Below are positions 33,860 to 46,603 of a stretch of 64,000 nt of DNA, piece by piece. This DNA comes from Gnetum montanum. Its lineage: Eukaryota > Streptophyta > Gnetopsida > Gnetales > Gnetaceae. Location of the stretch: assembly GCA_015680685.1 (NCBI GenBank), contig MNCI01010845.1:942-64941 (forward strand), read 5' to 3'. The notes beneath the pieces were generated by a model. The model ran no database searches. It was not told the origin of the DNA and saw nothing but the letters and a program-made list of their open reading frames with translations. Each line of letters opens with the position of its first letter. The first letter of the stretch is position 1. Both the position numbers and the translations under genes were made by a program.

Positions 33860-36800
33860 GAACTTTGAATGCAAAATTCTCAAATTCTACTCCTTTTGTG
33901 GAATTTGCTCCAAAAAAAATGAAGACACAACTCCAAGCATCTCCACTATGGCCTACCCTATCCAACAATGATGAATGGTGATGAATTTTGATTCATCTAG
34001 TTGTGATATAGGACCCACGATATCGGATACACAATATCGGGTACGCGATATCGCATCCAATAGTGATATCGGATATGCGATATCATGGTTCCTGTGTGGG
34101 CTTATAAATACACATGTAGGCACATGGAAAAAATGGAGTCTTTAGTCAGTTTTTAGTGAGTTAGTTTAGTGTTAGAGTAGAGTCTTTTTGTCATTTTTTC
34201 CTCTCAACTCTTTTCCCCCAATGCATGCTCGCAATGTGATGATTGTAATTGTATGACATCCTTTATTCGAGTGTGACATACTTAGACATGCACATGACTA
34301 AAAATAAAGATCAAGATTACTTCATCATTGTAGCATTCACTTAGTTTAATTATTTAATTATTATTGTTATTTATTACTTTCATAGTTAATATCTCTTCAC
34401 CCTAAACTCCTTAAACGTAGAATGAGTACGACTTAATCACAAGCATTTAAATGTGACTACTTGGTAACCAAGTAGCATACCTAGGATCTACACTTGGTAA
34501 TCCCAGTAGTAGTCATGCACAAGGTCCAAGATATGTACAGATGATTAAGGAACAGATTTTTATCACACTTAGGCTAGCTTAAATTCTCTCTTCCTATCTC
34601 CTATTAGTTTAGATTCTCTCTCCCTCTTCCTCTTAGATTAATTAAAGATATTTTTCATTGCCTCTAGAAGTAGCACTAGGTTAGAAACCACATCATACAC
34701 CTCACTCTAGATTAAACCATACGTGACAAAGCAAATACTAGTCCAAGTGGAAAGACAATGAACTGCAATCAACAAGTAACTATCTAGATACCAAAACTAG
34801 CCCGTCTGAGGAGTTCAACCAGATTGTGTGTGAAACGCTATTATTCGTATGGTTGAGTGTAGGGGTACCTCACCACTCATCAAATGGTTTATGGGAAAAA
34901 CCTACCAATTCTAGCAAAACAAATAGGCCAATGCAATAGTGAAAATAGAAGGAGTCTCAATGCCATACTCAGTAGAGGTACTTGCACAAGCTCTCAACAT
35001 CCCAAATGAAGAGGCAAATGTAGCACAGATCTCAACAAGATCAGACACTGATGCTAAGAGGTTGTGGTTACAAATGGCATATGGAAAAGAAGATAAAAAT
35101 TACAGTGAGCTCACATCTAAAGGGAAAATATATTTCAAGATTGGAACCTATTACTTGTTTCCAACCAAAATGCTCAACAAGATATCTACATATGTGGCCA
35201 AAGCAAATGCAATTCTAATGTAGAAATTCAATGCCAACATAGCCCATATGTTCTTCCTTGAAATCCAAATGTGGTTTGAAGCAAAGAAGCCAAGGAAACT
35301 AACACTTCCATTCCCTTATCTTATCAAGAAGTTGTGCCAACAAGCTAGAATCTTGGGATATGTCAATGATGTCCCAAGGAAGGTTTGACATACTTCCTAT
35401 GCAAAAATGTTCAAGTCAGTGCCACCAATGAAAGATCAGTTGGAGAAGTCAACAAGCACTAAGGATGCTATAGGTTCCACTCCTACCGATACCATTCTTG
35501 CTATCAATTAATGGTAACAAGTAGGACCTAGCAACCAATTTCAAATTAAACAACAATAGTAATAGCAACAACAAGAAGCACCACTTCCACCCCCATAAGA
35601 CTACAAATTGTCCATGAGCCACTTGCAACAGATTACAAAGATAATAACTTAAGGGATAAGGAAAGGAGCTAATCTGTATGAAGTTTATGAGAGCTCCATT
35701 AGGCCCACTATATCCACAGATCCAACAAGTGGAAAAATGTCACTACAAGCAAGAGGAGAGGATGACTAGGTGTAACAAATATCTAGCATTGTTGCATCAT
35801 TTTAAGTAATGTTTAAAACTAGTGAATGTGCCACTATTGTGGTCATTCAACACTAGGATGCAACAGAAACTATAGAGGTACTAATCATATCAAGGAATCC
35901 TTCAATGTACCTATTATGCCATTGGCTGATATCTCTAAAGCATGGGATGCTCAAATGCTTGTTGAAACCTCAATGACTCTTGTGGAACATGAAGACATTT
36001 TTGTTTAACTACTACATATAGGCCAAGTCATGTAGAATCTCTTTGATATCCCCAGCAATATCATTGTAGTTTAGTTTGATATGATAACCACAAAGGGAAA
36101 GTTGATTATGGAAAAAACCAGAGCTGAACATGCAGAGAACACAGTGTAATGGTTACAAGCAGAATTATCCAATCTAAGAGATAAAAAGAAAGACCTTGCA
36201 CAATTCGTAGTGCCTAACCAACTACAATAATTCAGAATTAACCATGTGAGGTAATTGATTACCCACAATATGCAGATGAAAAAGAAGGAAAAAGTAGTGT
36301 GGGATGCATCAATGGCTGAAGCCCAAATGTATGCACATGCCAAAGCACTTATAGCCTCATAAGAAGAGAATAAAAAACTTCTTATTGATAATACTAGGTT
36401 GGTAGATATTGAGAAGTAGAAAAATTTTCTCGAAAAAAGCATTCATCAACTCACAGAAAAACTTACAAGAGTCAACTTGGATATGAGTCACTTGGCTAGG
36501 GAAAATAAAAAGCTATCCATGGAAGAAATCTGCATCATCCATTAGAAGTTTGTAATAGAAATTAGTAAGAGGTAAAATGAGGCTACGAAGCATGAATGAA
36601 TTAAGAAAATATTTAAAGACCACATGAACATGTACAAATAGATAAATGAAAAAGAGATCCACATGGAAAAGGCAAGAATAAACTCTATCTTAGCTTAGAA
36701 CCCAAACTGGTAGCCAATTCTAGATAGCTTAGCCCATGTCCACCAAGCTAAAGTGAAGAATAAGGACCTATAAATAGAAAACTTAATAGAATACATGGGA

Positions 36801-37310
36801 TTAGCAAACCTCCAGTGTGATAATTTGGCCATGTTAACAATAGGTAGGACTTGAAATGAGTTAAAGTAGTAGGGAATGACAATTTATGCTATGTTTGAGA
36901 AAGAGTTTGCTAATAGAAAGGATGCATTACAAAAGTTACATATGGAAAACTCTAAACTAGAAATTGTCAAGGCTAGCTACCACAAGTGAAAAGATGTAGC
37001 AACAAACCTGGCATGTCACATGTCAAATTATCAAGAACTCAAAAACATAGCTAGAGCATTTGAAGAGGAGAGACGATAGTTTGTAGCCTAGTATGTAAAA
37101 GTAAATAAGATTTTTCCACAATTACCATTCCCATGGGATGTACCCACACCATCTAACATTGCACAATAAGTGTGAATGATACATGATCCAAGGATAGAAG
37201 AAGAGAAGCTTTAGGCAGTCCTAAACCACTATCAATTTTAGAAGCCTAACAACAAAGGAAATAAGCCAATGGAAGAGCCTCCACTACTTGGAACATGATC
37301 TACATTGAGC
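33860..37310 (+). pseudogene. Extra ORF of element D, coiled-coil, split by a solo LTR
   Basis: Not gag or pol. The N-terminal part ends SNNDEW at 33978, where a solo LTR intervenes, and resumes FMGKTY at 34884. A globular part follows: VKIEGVSMPYSVEVLAQAL (34940-35000), then SKGKIYFKIGTYYLFPTKML and LTLPFPYLIKKLC. By eye this resembles the putative plant transposon protein domain of some plant retroelements. A long Lys/Glu-rich coiled-coil region runs through 36100-37000, and the C-terminus has FPQLPFPWDVPTPS (about 37108-37150). The same layout occurs in C at 54908-57680. Function unknown; it sits where Athila-type elements carry an env-like gene, but I see no signal peptide or envelope features. 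Confidence 0.65.
33979..34882 (+). mobile_element. Solo LTR (904 bp) nested in the extra ORF of D
   Basis: Starts TGATGAATTTTG, ends CACCACTCATCA, and is flanked by AATGG on both sides (33974-33978 and 34883-34887), a perfect 5-bp duplication. It has GATATC palindromes at about 34018-34086 and a TATA box CTTATAAATA at 34101-34110. Removing the LTR and one AATGG rejoins the host ORF in frame relative to the homologous ORF of C. It remains from a full insertion that recombined between its LTRs. Confidence 0.92.
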
Positions 37311-37492
37311 TATTTCAAATTTAGTTTTTTCTCTTATCATGTAACTGTATAATTTTTCTAAAAACACCAATGTGAAATTTTAAGTCATGTAATTAGTTAG
37401 GAAGTCATGAATCTACCTCCTAATTTTGTAAGGGGCTCTATCCTCATTTTTGTTTTAACTCAAGGATGAGTTTCCAATCAGTCATTGGGGTA

Positions 37493-38354
37493 TGATAAAG
37501 TTGAATTTTCATCTATTGCGATATCATAGAAATAATATCGTAACCCATGCTACATCATCATTGATATGATGTCTCAAGATGCATGTAGCCTTCTAAATAG
37601 TAACACTTGGGTGCATGATCAACAACTTTTTCATTCCACCCTTAACAAAACTCTTGTAGTTTTCTTTCATAGTTAGCAATAGAGTGAATGCTTGTAGTGT
37701 GATTTTTAGCAATTGTGCAAAATATTTATTTGAGTAAAATGCACTTGGGACAATTCATGATCAAAAATAATGATCAAGATTGCTTCTCATCATTGTAGCA
37801 TCCACTTAGTTTACTATTTTACATAGATTAATTTTCATGTTTACTTAGTTAACTTTTTACATTTTCAAAGTACTTTCCTTTGCTTGTTCATTATTAAAGT
37901 GGGATGAGTACAACTGGTTTTGGTTGCTTAAGTATAATCATTTGGTAATCCTGGTAGTGTTATTGCCTAGTTTGCCCAATAGCATAAAGCTTGGTAACCC
38001 AGTAATTGTTACATGAGCCCAAGGCACATACAGTAAACCAAGACTAAATACTCATTGCTATAGGCTAGAATAGACTTACATTCTTTCCATTACTTAGACT
38101 TAGCATTTCACTTCGTTTCCATTATGTTTATGCTTAGGAGTAAAATGAGCATAACAACATCACTTAACATATGCCTGACTATAAGTTAAACCATACACTT
38201 AGACTTCACTAACTCAAAGTGGGAAGATAGCAATCACAAACTTAACCTTAATTACTAGCAGAATAACATTGTCCATCCACAGATTATGATCTAGTCATGC
38301 ACTAGCACTTGTGACTTTTATGGTAGAGTGTTGGGATTGCTCCACTACTCATCA
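37493..38354 (+). repeat. 3' LTR of element D
   Basis: Follows the PPT with TGATAAAGTTG and ends CTACTCATCA. U3 has degenerate palindromes (GCGATATCA, AATATCGTA). Internal segments shared with the solo LTR include ACTTAGTTTA and GGTAACCCAGTA-like pieces. The next five bases are CCAAC; the matching left duplication is not found because the 5' end of D is missing. Confidence 0.85.
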
Positions 38355-38809
38355 CCAACTTAAAATTTTCTCTTCTTGTAAACAAAAATATTGAAGGTAA
38401 CATTAAAGGAACTTATGTATTCATCATAAATATGAAGGGATTTGAAGCTTCTACAAAGAAATAAAATTTATGGTATTAAACCAAAATTTAAAAGCAAGGA
38501 TTTCACCCATCCATAATTTGCATATGATACATTATTATTTCTTAAAGAATATACTATAATTATTCACAAAATTACAAGCTATTAATCACGTGCAGTCTCA
38601 CTATAAATATTTGTAAAATCAACCTATTTAAGACTTCACTAGATTATCATAAATTTTAAGGTTAGTATCTAAGACTCTATTAATAAAAGATTTAGGTGTT
38701 TCATAGAAAAACATGTTCTTCTAATGGAAAATTTATGAAAGTTTTTTTTTCTTTTTTGTTTTAGTTGGGGAAGAAGAGGACATTCCAATTGGTTAAAGTA
38801 TAGATAAAC
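38355..38809. other. Non-coding flank between elements D and B
   Basis: AT-rich, no gene. It continues beyond element B at 45702, since B inserted here with duplication of CTTAG. Confidence 0.6.
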
Positions 38810-38814
38810 CTTAG

Positions 38815-39625
38815 TGATGAGTGGCGAGGTACCCTACACTCAACCATACGAATACCAGCATTACACGCGTGATCTAGTCGAACTCTGTAGACTAAGTGCC
38901 TACATGCCTTATGGAACACCTAAGGTTAATCAATCATTGTCCTCCCAAGCTTACTTGTATTTTTCACGGTTGTATGGTTAAGTAAGCTTGAGGCATGTGA
39001 TTTTTATATATTTTATGTTTTTATCGCCTATGTTAAGAGAGGAAAGGGGTGAAGAGACTAAGTAACTAACTAAACCTTAATCATCCTAGCATCAGTATCC
39101 ATTCCCACTTGTCGTTTCACACCCTGAACCAATGCAACGCTACTGGGATTACCAAATTCTATTCGTTACTGGGATTACCAAGCGTAACACACGTGCTCGA
39201 AGCGGTTGTACTGAATGCACTTAACTATGAGAGTTGAGGGTTGAGAGAGATTAAGTCCTTAAGAAAGAATTTAAAAAATTAACAATAATTAAAGTCCTAT
39301 TTAGCTTAGTCCATGCATTGTAAGGTTTATCCAAAAGTTCATCTTTATTGCCATACAAAATTGTGTGCTTAGGTACAGAATTGCTGAAATAAATATCCAT
39401 TCACTTTGGGACTCCTACTACAGGAACATGGAAATTATTCTAACTTTGGAATGGAAAAATGGCAAGATTTTGACTAAGGTCTAGATCTAGATGGAGAAAC
39501 AAGGGAGAGCCGCCTCTTATTTATAGAACTGGCAGCGGGCTGCGATATCGCGTACACGATATCACAGGGAAGGATGCAATATCGCATATGTGATATTGCA
39601 GCCCATGCGATATCGCGTCCCATCA
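38815..39625 (-). repeat. 3' LTR of element B (811 bp)
   Basis: Plus-strand ends TGATGAGTGGCGAGG and GCGTCCCATCA. The U3 palindrome cluster is at 39540-39618 and the TATA box (minus CTATAAATAA) at about 39515-39525. Next to it at 39626 is the PPT. Confidence 0.93.
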
Positions 39626-39635
39626 TACCCCCATG

Positions 39636-41500
39636 ACTGAATAAAAAATCATCCTCGATTTCCTTACAAAATATTGGGAAGTTATGGGATTATTGAATTG
39701 AATGGAACTAATGGTGAATGGGATGACATGTGAACGGATCATCATTACAGAACATGATAAAACTGGTGTTCATGACAACAAGAGTGAAAACTTTATACAT
39801 TTGACATCAGGCCTTATTTGGTAGCTGAGAGAGAAGAGAGAAGAGAGAAGAAGTCTACTACTACCAACGCCAAGATTGCGCCTTTCGTTGTCCATCCGTA
39901 AGCGCACCATCAATCTTGTTCCTTACATAATTGCTTTAGCACCCATCCATTCCAAGTGTTCCCTCTAGGTCCAATCTGTCGTTGTACAATTACCATCTGC
40001 ACACACAACACAGTCTTATATTAGCAAGGGTAGACAAATCACAATGCAGTTGATACCTTTCTTTGGTGAAAGGTCCATTGGCTGAGTTGTGGTATGGTTG
40101 ATTGCGGATTCTAGAGATATAATATCGATGACTCCCAAAGGTGCAGGGGCTAGGAGAAAATTGAAAAAATTGGGTCAGGATCCCCATGACTAAGAGTGAA
40201 CCTCCAGAAGTGATAGAATGGAAAAAGAAAAGGAATAAGGAAGATGGAGAAAAAGAGACAACTGTAACGTCAATGAAATGGATGTCAGGATGGAAATGAA
40301 CAAAATAGAGTTGATTGCAAAAATGTTAAGGGAAAGAATTTAACTGGTGCACCAAATTGGAATGCCAGTGGGTCCTCCCCAAAGTAGGCTCATGCCCTTA
40401 ATGCCTTGACAAACCCACATTCAAAGAGTCCATAGGCTCTAGGAATGTCATTTTGAACAAGAGTTAAATTCTTAACCACAAGAATTTACCACAATGAAAA
40501 CGATGCGTCAACCAAAATATACACTAATGATACAACCATCGATGAGGTGAAAAATGAAGAGAGAATGATGGAAAGAAGAGAATGGAATGGAGTATCAAGA
40601 ACAAGGTGGTGTACAACCCCTTGTGTACTTAATGATTAATGCAACTTAGTAGATCCCATTCCAAGTCCGGCCTCAAACAAACTACATCCAGTGACTTCAC
40701 ATTAATGCATTTGGTCAATCCATCCACTTGAAGTAACAAGAATGCATCCCTCAAAGAGCCACCACCATTTTGATGAAACAAGGGAGGAAGAAGTAGGAAG
40801 CAAGGAAGGGCCTTGATTAGAGGGAACATGTTTTTAGTTACATAACCAGTGCTTGTAGCCCATATGATTATTTTGTCTAAGGGATGTGCTTTGAATCCTC
40901 AGTGTTTTTTTTTTTTACGTAAGAACCACACTATGCAAAGACTTATTATTTTTTTTATTCACTCAGCTTCTCGATAATTGGGTAACGTCGAAATGGTAAA
41001 AAAAAACTCAAGAAGAAAAAATCCAAGCACCCAAGAGAATGGCCAACACAAATGCATCAAGTTCCCTTGAAGCCACACCCTTTTAAATCCTTGAGTCCTT
41101 CCTTAGTTTGACAAATTCCCAGTCATCGATTCATTGATAGTTCTTATTATTTTTAAGAAAGGTGACTGTACAGTTCCAAGCCAAGAGAGACCATAGAAAT
41201 TTATGGATGTATGGATGAAGTGAACTCATTACCTACTATATTAAAAAGAACCATACCTTAGTATCAACATCATAACTTAAAGGTAAAAACCAAACATTAG
41301 CAACCAATAGAAAACATTTCATACCTTCATTAAGAGCACTTATTGGATGACAAACTTAACAAAATGGATAAGACACACACATACACACACAAATAAAAGA
41401 AAAAGTATAAATGATGTTGTAAAACAAAAACAAGAAAATTAAAAGAAATTTGTAAAACAAAAATGTGCAAAACAAAAATATGTAAAACAAAAACTTAAAA
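39636..41500 (-). other. 3' spacer of element B
   Basis: No coding frame is convincing. Landmarks of the family spacer appear on the minus strand: GGGGAGGACCCACTGG (complement at about 40368-40385), GGGTGTGGCTTCAAGGGAAC (about 41062-41085) and a T-rich tract (41390-41500). Unlike C and D, no extra ORF stands between spacer and PPT. Confidence 0.65.
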
Positions 41501-41891
41501 GAACTAAGGGCCTCAAATGATCAGCATAGGTGGACATCTCCCCCATGATTGAATTGAAAGGGAGAGATCCAAAATAATGAGTGCTTATTTGAATTTTTTA
41601 GAAGTTTCTAACTTCTCCCAATTGATGTTTTTAGATTAAGGGTTGGAACTTGGTGATGTTCATATTCCAATGTATCTATGCTTTCGTTGTGGTTGCAGGT
41701 TGTTCCCCCAGTTATTTCCATGCATATTGGTGGGTTTCTCTCTTGATTAGCTATCAACCACTAGGTGTTCTCTTATTGTTTGGTTGCTACATACAGGCAC
41801 TTTTGTATGTTAACTTCCTGAGCACACCGATTGCATGCAGGAGATGCTAAGCATTCTTGTATGTCATCACCCTCTGTATCACTGTATGTGN

Positions 41892-42190
41892 TTGACTTCT
41901 ATCACTAGGAAATCAGCTGGGTATGACCAACCACACATAGTGGTAATAATGTCCTCCACAAGTCCCAAAGGGAGAGTGATGGACTAGTTAGCCAACTCTA
42001 ATTGAATATTTCTCTTCTTGAGTGGAGGCAAGTTTCATGCTTTATACATTTCTTCCAATATTAAGTTAACTCCGAAACCTGAGTTAAGAAGAGCCTTACG
42101 TGGTTCATTCCTAACGACTTGAAGGTAGATTAAGGGATTTTCAAGGTCAAAGAGTTTCCTAGAAAGATGGCCCACCTTTATCCAGTCTAT
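41892..42190 (-). pseudogene. Protease remnant of element B
   Basis: Matches A: the segment near 42060-42100 corresponds to the active-site strand, and 41892-41960 to the GWSYPADFLVIEV-like block. It stops at the N (41891), where about 150 bp of A are missing, so the C-terminal flap block (GRAWL) is lost. This may be an assembly loss, not biology. Confidence 0.65.
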
Positions 42191-44743
42191 GACAGTATGT
42201 GTTAACATAATCGTGTGTGTTGAGCTCTATTGTTGGTTTGAAGGGAGCTCTGAAGCCTTTCATGATGGAGTGGTCATAGACTCAACCACTTGTGGTTGCG
42301 AGAGCTTGTTTGGACTGTTGGTTCTAAAGAAGGGTCTTCTCTTTGTACGGTTGTTAGAACCAATAGTGGGTTGAAGGCTTACAGCTCTCATAGCATTATG
42401 TTGCTACAGTTGAGTGGGGAGTTCCCCTTGCATCGTTGGAGCAGGTGGTAGTGGAACTATCGGCGTAAGAGATGCAGCTAGATTCAGAGGATGGTATGCA
42501 TGTGGTGTGTCTCTCCCAGGATAAGGAGTCTTAAAATACTCCCAAACTTGGTAGTGACATTGTGGGGTCATGTGACTGATAGAGTCACTTGGAGAAACCA
42601 GCTACTACACGTAATAGCCATATGGATCTGGTTGCCAGTAAGGGTATTGTTGCCTAGGCAGTGGCATCCCTCATGACTGTGGATATTGCCACTACTAGTG
42701 TTGCTCGATAGGTTGTGGTGGAGTTCCACTTGGATAATACATTAAGGATTGGTGGAACTACCTTGGGTTACCTTGGGGATAAGGTAACCTTCGGGGTGCT
42801 TACCGTTTGTTAAGTCTTGGGTTGAGTGCATACACCTCGGACTCTTGCAGATGTGAGATTATTGGGTAACATTCCTTAGGAAGAATGGTCATATTGGTAG
42901 ATCTCACATCCACCTTCATTTTCTGTATCCGAATCCACAACCTCATTGGCGATAGTCATTTTTCCCTTACCCTTGTCACGTGCATGGCCTGAATCTCTCC
43001 ACTTTTTCTTATCAGGGTCACTACCTCGCTTCTTAAGCTCCTCTACAATTTTTAAAATAGTTTCAAATCTACTGTCTAAGGAGTCCCACATTTGATCTAC
43101 CTTATTCGACACTTCGGTTGTTAACTTTTGAAGTGGCAATATTTTTCTATTCACCAACTCTTCGAGTGGTGACTCATCCTCTTCCTCATAGAATCTTACT
43201 CCCCTCTTTTGAAGGGAAGGATCATGGTTATACTCTTACACGCTTTCTCTTTTTCATAGCTCCCCTTCTTCCTTAGCTACTTGCTCCAACAATCTATGAA
43301 CCTCATGGGACCTAAGTTCTGATAATCTCCCTTAAGCATATATTCCAAGGGTTCTCCTAGTTTCATGTCTTAGCCCATCTACGAGGTAACGTAGTTGATC
43401 CCGTTGTGCGTAACCATGGCCCAGGAAATAATGTAGCAATACATAATATCGGCCCATGGCAACATCCAAGGGCTCATGATTACCCTGCTTCCATCCTTCG
43501 ATCTATTTCTACAAGTTGGACACTCTGGAGTACGTTTGATATTTATCGTTGAATAGTTCTAGCATTATACTCCATTATCTAATAGATTCTGGTTCTAAGG
43601 ACAAGTAACAAATTTCTGCTTCTTTTATGAATGTCCTAGGGAAAAACTTTAACTTCTGCCACTCCTTTCAATATTCTGCAAGGTACAAGCATCGTGGAAT
43701 GCCTGTAAGTGGTTTTGTATATCAACATTGTATCCCCCCTCAAACAGTGGGATATTATTCATGTCTAGTCTCTTGATCCGAGTATCTATGGTGCCTTGTA
43801 GGTATTCTAACTACCTCCATAATGTCTAACATACTCCGAGTTGCTAGTAGGGGTTCTTCATTTTCATTTCTTTCATGGTGTCTATGATGCCTACATGGTT
43901 CCCTACTTTCCCTTCTTCCATGCCTTGATTCACTAGAATGCCCTCGTCCTCGCTCTCGACTCTCTCGTCGAGGTTTCTCATCTTGCTTACCCTTGTCCTC
44001 ATGATGAGGCTCTTTGTGACTACATCCTGATGTGGAAGGAGAGGGTGAATGGTGAAATGAAGGGGAAGAGGAAGGAGAACCATTCTGATGACGATGTTTC
44101 CTACCTTCCCTTCGGTGATCTCAACCCTGATCATGATGACGATCAAAATGCTTACCCTTATCTTGTGTTCGTATCCCCCATTGAACACTTGGTATTCATG
44201 GGAATCAGAACCAGGGTTGTGAATCGTGGAGTGAAGGTTCTGATACCCCACCTCCTCACTATCGTTAGGAGGAGGAACATCATTTTGTGGAGAACCTATT
44301 GAGAGAGATTCACCACCCTTAATTTCTCTTATGACGCACGAAGCATTATGGGGTCCTTCGTCCTTCAACGATGTGTGGTGACTCTCCTTCTGCAAGTCCC
44401 ATTGACGTTCCACTTCTGTGGGATGGTATTCCCTTACGTTGTAATCGAGCGCAACATACTCAACATATAATTGTGACATGCTAATTCGTGCAAGGGCATG
44501 AAGGAGCATGTTGGGGGCAGCTCTATCTAGAGACAACACTATGTTACCCTCCAAGTCTCTCCATCCTAGTTGTTCATCTTGATGGAAGACAAAGTTAAAT
44601 TCAAGTATATATTCATCGTGATGAATATATGCCACATTGAATTGTTGAGACACTAGCAGTTCTTGGTTATGTATGTTGTGTCGCTGACTGTCTCTAGTGT
44701 TGGTCCTAGGCGGTGAAGTGCTTTTTTGTGGAGAAGAAGACAT
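42191..44743 (-). pseudogene. gag of element B
   Basis: The start ATG at 44743 opens a 299-codon frame, the best preserved gag in the window. It begins MSSSPQKSTSPPRTNTRDS and contains ILEFNFVFHQDEQLGWRDL and QLYVEYVALDYNVREYHPTE. Around 44000-43850 the frame changes into an Arg/Ser/His-rich linker. The gag core (43500-43650), Glu-rich helices and the Cys motif GCEIYQYDHSS (42876-42920) follow with breaks, then the Pro/Gln/Tyr-rich tail. No CCHC knuckle is seen. Confidence 0.82.
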
Positions 44744-44869
44744 CTTAGTTTAGTCGGTGTGCTATTGACCATTGTTTAAATTTTCTTCTGATTAACCCTT
44801 AGGGTTCGTTTAAGCTTCCCAATGATGTGGATGATTTCATATGTTCTACTTAGTGCACAAACAACTTAG

Positions 44870-44887
44870 TCCCCAACAGTGGTGCCA
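44870..44887 (-). other. Primer-binding site of element B
   Basis: The minus strand reads TGGCACCACTGTTGGGGA, one base after the LTR end. It has five mismatches to the tRNA-Asp type PBS, several of them C/T or G/A changes, and stands in the same place as the near-perfect PBS of A. Confidence 0.8.
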
Positions 44888-44888
44888 A

Positions 44889-45696
44889 TGATGAGTGGCA
44901 AGGTACCCCTACACTCAACCATACGAATACCAGCGTTACACATGTGATCCGATCGAACTCCATAGACTAAGTGCCTACATGCCTTATGAAGCACCTAAGG
45001 TTAATCAATCATTGTCCTCCCAAGCTTACTTCTATTTTTCATGGTTGTATGGTTAAGTAAGCTTGAGGCATGTGATTTTTATATCTTTTATGTTTTTATC
45101 ACCTATACTAAGAGAGGAAAGGGGTGAAGAGACTAAGTAACTAACTTTAACTAACTAAGCCTTAATCATCCTAGCATCAATATCCATTCCCACTTTTCAT
45201 TTCACACCCTGAACCAATGCAATGCTACTGGGATTACCAAATGCTATTCGTTACTGGGATTACCAAGCATAACACACGTGTTCGAAGCAATCGTACTGAG
45301 TGCACTTAACTATGAGAGCTGAGGGTTGAGAGAGATTAAGTACTTAAGAAATCATTTAAACAATTAACAATAATTAAAGTCCTATTTATTTTAGTGCATC
45401 CACTACAAGGTTTATCCAAAATTTCATCTTTATTGTCGTACACAATTGTGTGCTCAGGTACAGAATTTCTCGAATAAAGATCTATTCACTTTGGGACTCC
45501 TACTGCAGGCACATGGAGATTATTCTAACTCTGGAATGGAAAAATGGCAAGAGTTTGACTAAGGTCTAGATCTAGATGGAGAAATAAGGGAGAGCCACCT
45601 CTTATTTATAGAACTGACGACGGGCTATGATATCACATACGCGATATCGTAGGGAAGGACGTGATATCGCAGCCCATGCGATATCGCGTCCCATCA
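44889..45696 (-). repeat. 5' LTR of element B (808 bp)
   Basis: Same ends and internal order as the 3' LTR. U3 palindromes lie at 45625-45690, though two are already mutated, and the TATA box (plus CTTATTTATAG) starts at 45601. Confidence 0.93.
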
Positions 45697-45701
45697 CTTA
45701 G

Positions 45702-46070
45702 TATAACACAAACTTCATTTAAGTAGTTATAAGGATTTTATAAAAATTGGTATTAAAACTATAACTATTTATACATAACGCTATAGCTAAAGATTTGATT
45801 ACTTAGTTTGGCTACATGCCTAAGAGATCATTATCTTAATATCTTAATTCTTTTATTTTATTGAAATAGGCTATGATCTTTGATGATAAGTATAAAGAAG
45901 AAGTAAACTATTTTATATATCTTTTAAAAAATTAGCAAAATGATGGGATGTTAGGAGAGTAGATTTATGGATCTTAAGATACATCTTAGTATCTTCTCCA
46001 TTTACTCAAGCCATCTAGGATTTTTTACCATAAGCTTAATAAAGCTATTAGCTAGAACCTCGAATCTAGT
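45702..46070. other. Non-coding flank right of element B
   Basis: AT-rich sequence without a gene, continuous with 38355-38809 before B inserted. Confidence 0.5.
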
Positions 46071-46510
46071 TGATGAGTGACAAGTATGCCTAATGTCCAA
46101 AATATGATCTATAACTATCACAATGGACTATGTGTTAATCTGTGGATGAAGCTAACTTAGTATCTAAATAGTCACTATTTTTCCACTTGGACTAGTAGCA
46201 ATTCTAACATGTATGGTTTAGTTCATGGTGAGGTTTATGATCATAATACTATTCAACATTTGGTAACCATAATGAAAAATATAGAAACTAATTAGTTAAA
46301 ATAATACACAATAGAGTAAATTCTAATCTAGCCTAGGTGATATGTGTCTAATTCTCAACTTGTTATACATGTTTAGAATTGATGTACCAAGCATTGGGCT
46401 TACCAAATGTTATATTATTGGACAAACCAAGCAATAGCATTGCTAGGATTTCCAAGTGAATACGTATTTAAACTTAAAACTGGTTGTAGTTATTTCTACA
46501 AATTATGAAA
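46071..46510 (-). repeat. Partial, decayed LTR of the A-D family, reversed
   Basis: Begins TGATGAGTGACAAG on the plus strand and follows the order of a minus-oriented LTR, for example TTTTTCCACTTGGACTAGTA and ATGTATGGTTTA, best matched to the complement of the solo LTR at 33979-34882. No palindrome end is visible. It directly precedes the plus-strand interior of element C, so orientations clash. Confidence 0.6.
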
Positions 46511-46603
46511 ATGAAAATGAAATGAAGCTTTGTCACATCTAAAGGCCTCATCATTGGCCTTTTTGTAAAGGATCTTTAGTTAGCTTCATGTGCTTATAGG
46601 ACA

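Larger units (their letters stand above)
30710..38354 (+). mobile_element. Ty3/gypsy element D: gag-PR and extra ORF, no pol, 3' LTR present
   Basis: The gag remnant starts near 30880; its 5' LTR, PBS and N-terminal gag are missing, next to element E. Protease follows at 31980-32460, then a T-rich tract and spacer (32460-33850). A long extra ORF (33860-37310), interrupted by a solo LTR, leads to a PPT (AGTCATTGGGGTA at 37480-37492) and a 3' LTR (37493-38354). RT, RNase H and integrase are absent. Layout and sequence match element C apart from the missing pol. Confidence 0.8.
38815..45696 (-). mobile_element. Ty3/gypsy element B, both LTRs and TSD, gag-PR only (6882 bp)
   Basis: 3' LTR at 38815-39625, 5' LTR at 44889-45696, PBS at 44870-44887 and PPT (minus strand CATGGGGGTA, plus 39626-39635). 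CTTAG flanks both ends (38810-38814, 45697-45701), so this is a whole insertion. The internal 5.26 kb encodes gag and a protease remnant. It then joins directly to the pol tail and spacer, with no RT, RNase H or integrase. The two LTRs differ at about 15 of the first 210 bases, mostly C/T or G/A. The N at 41891 replaces about 150 bp present in A. It is a non-autonomous element. Confidence 0.93.

Noticed and set aside
44030-44302. 90-codon plus-strand frame opposite gag of B
   Set aside because: It is antisense to the gag coding sequence, broken in element A at the same place, and has no recognisable motif.
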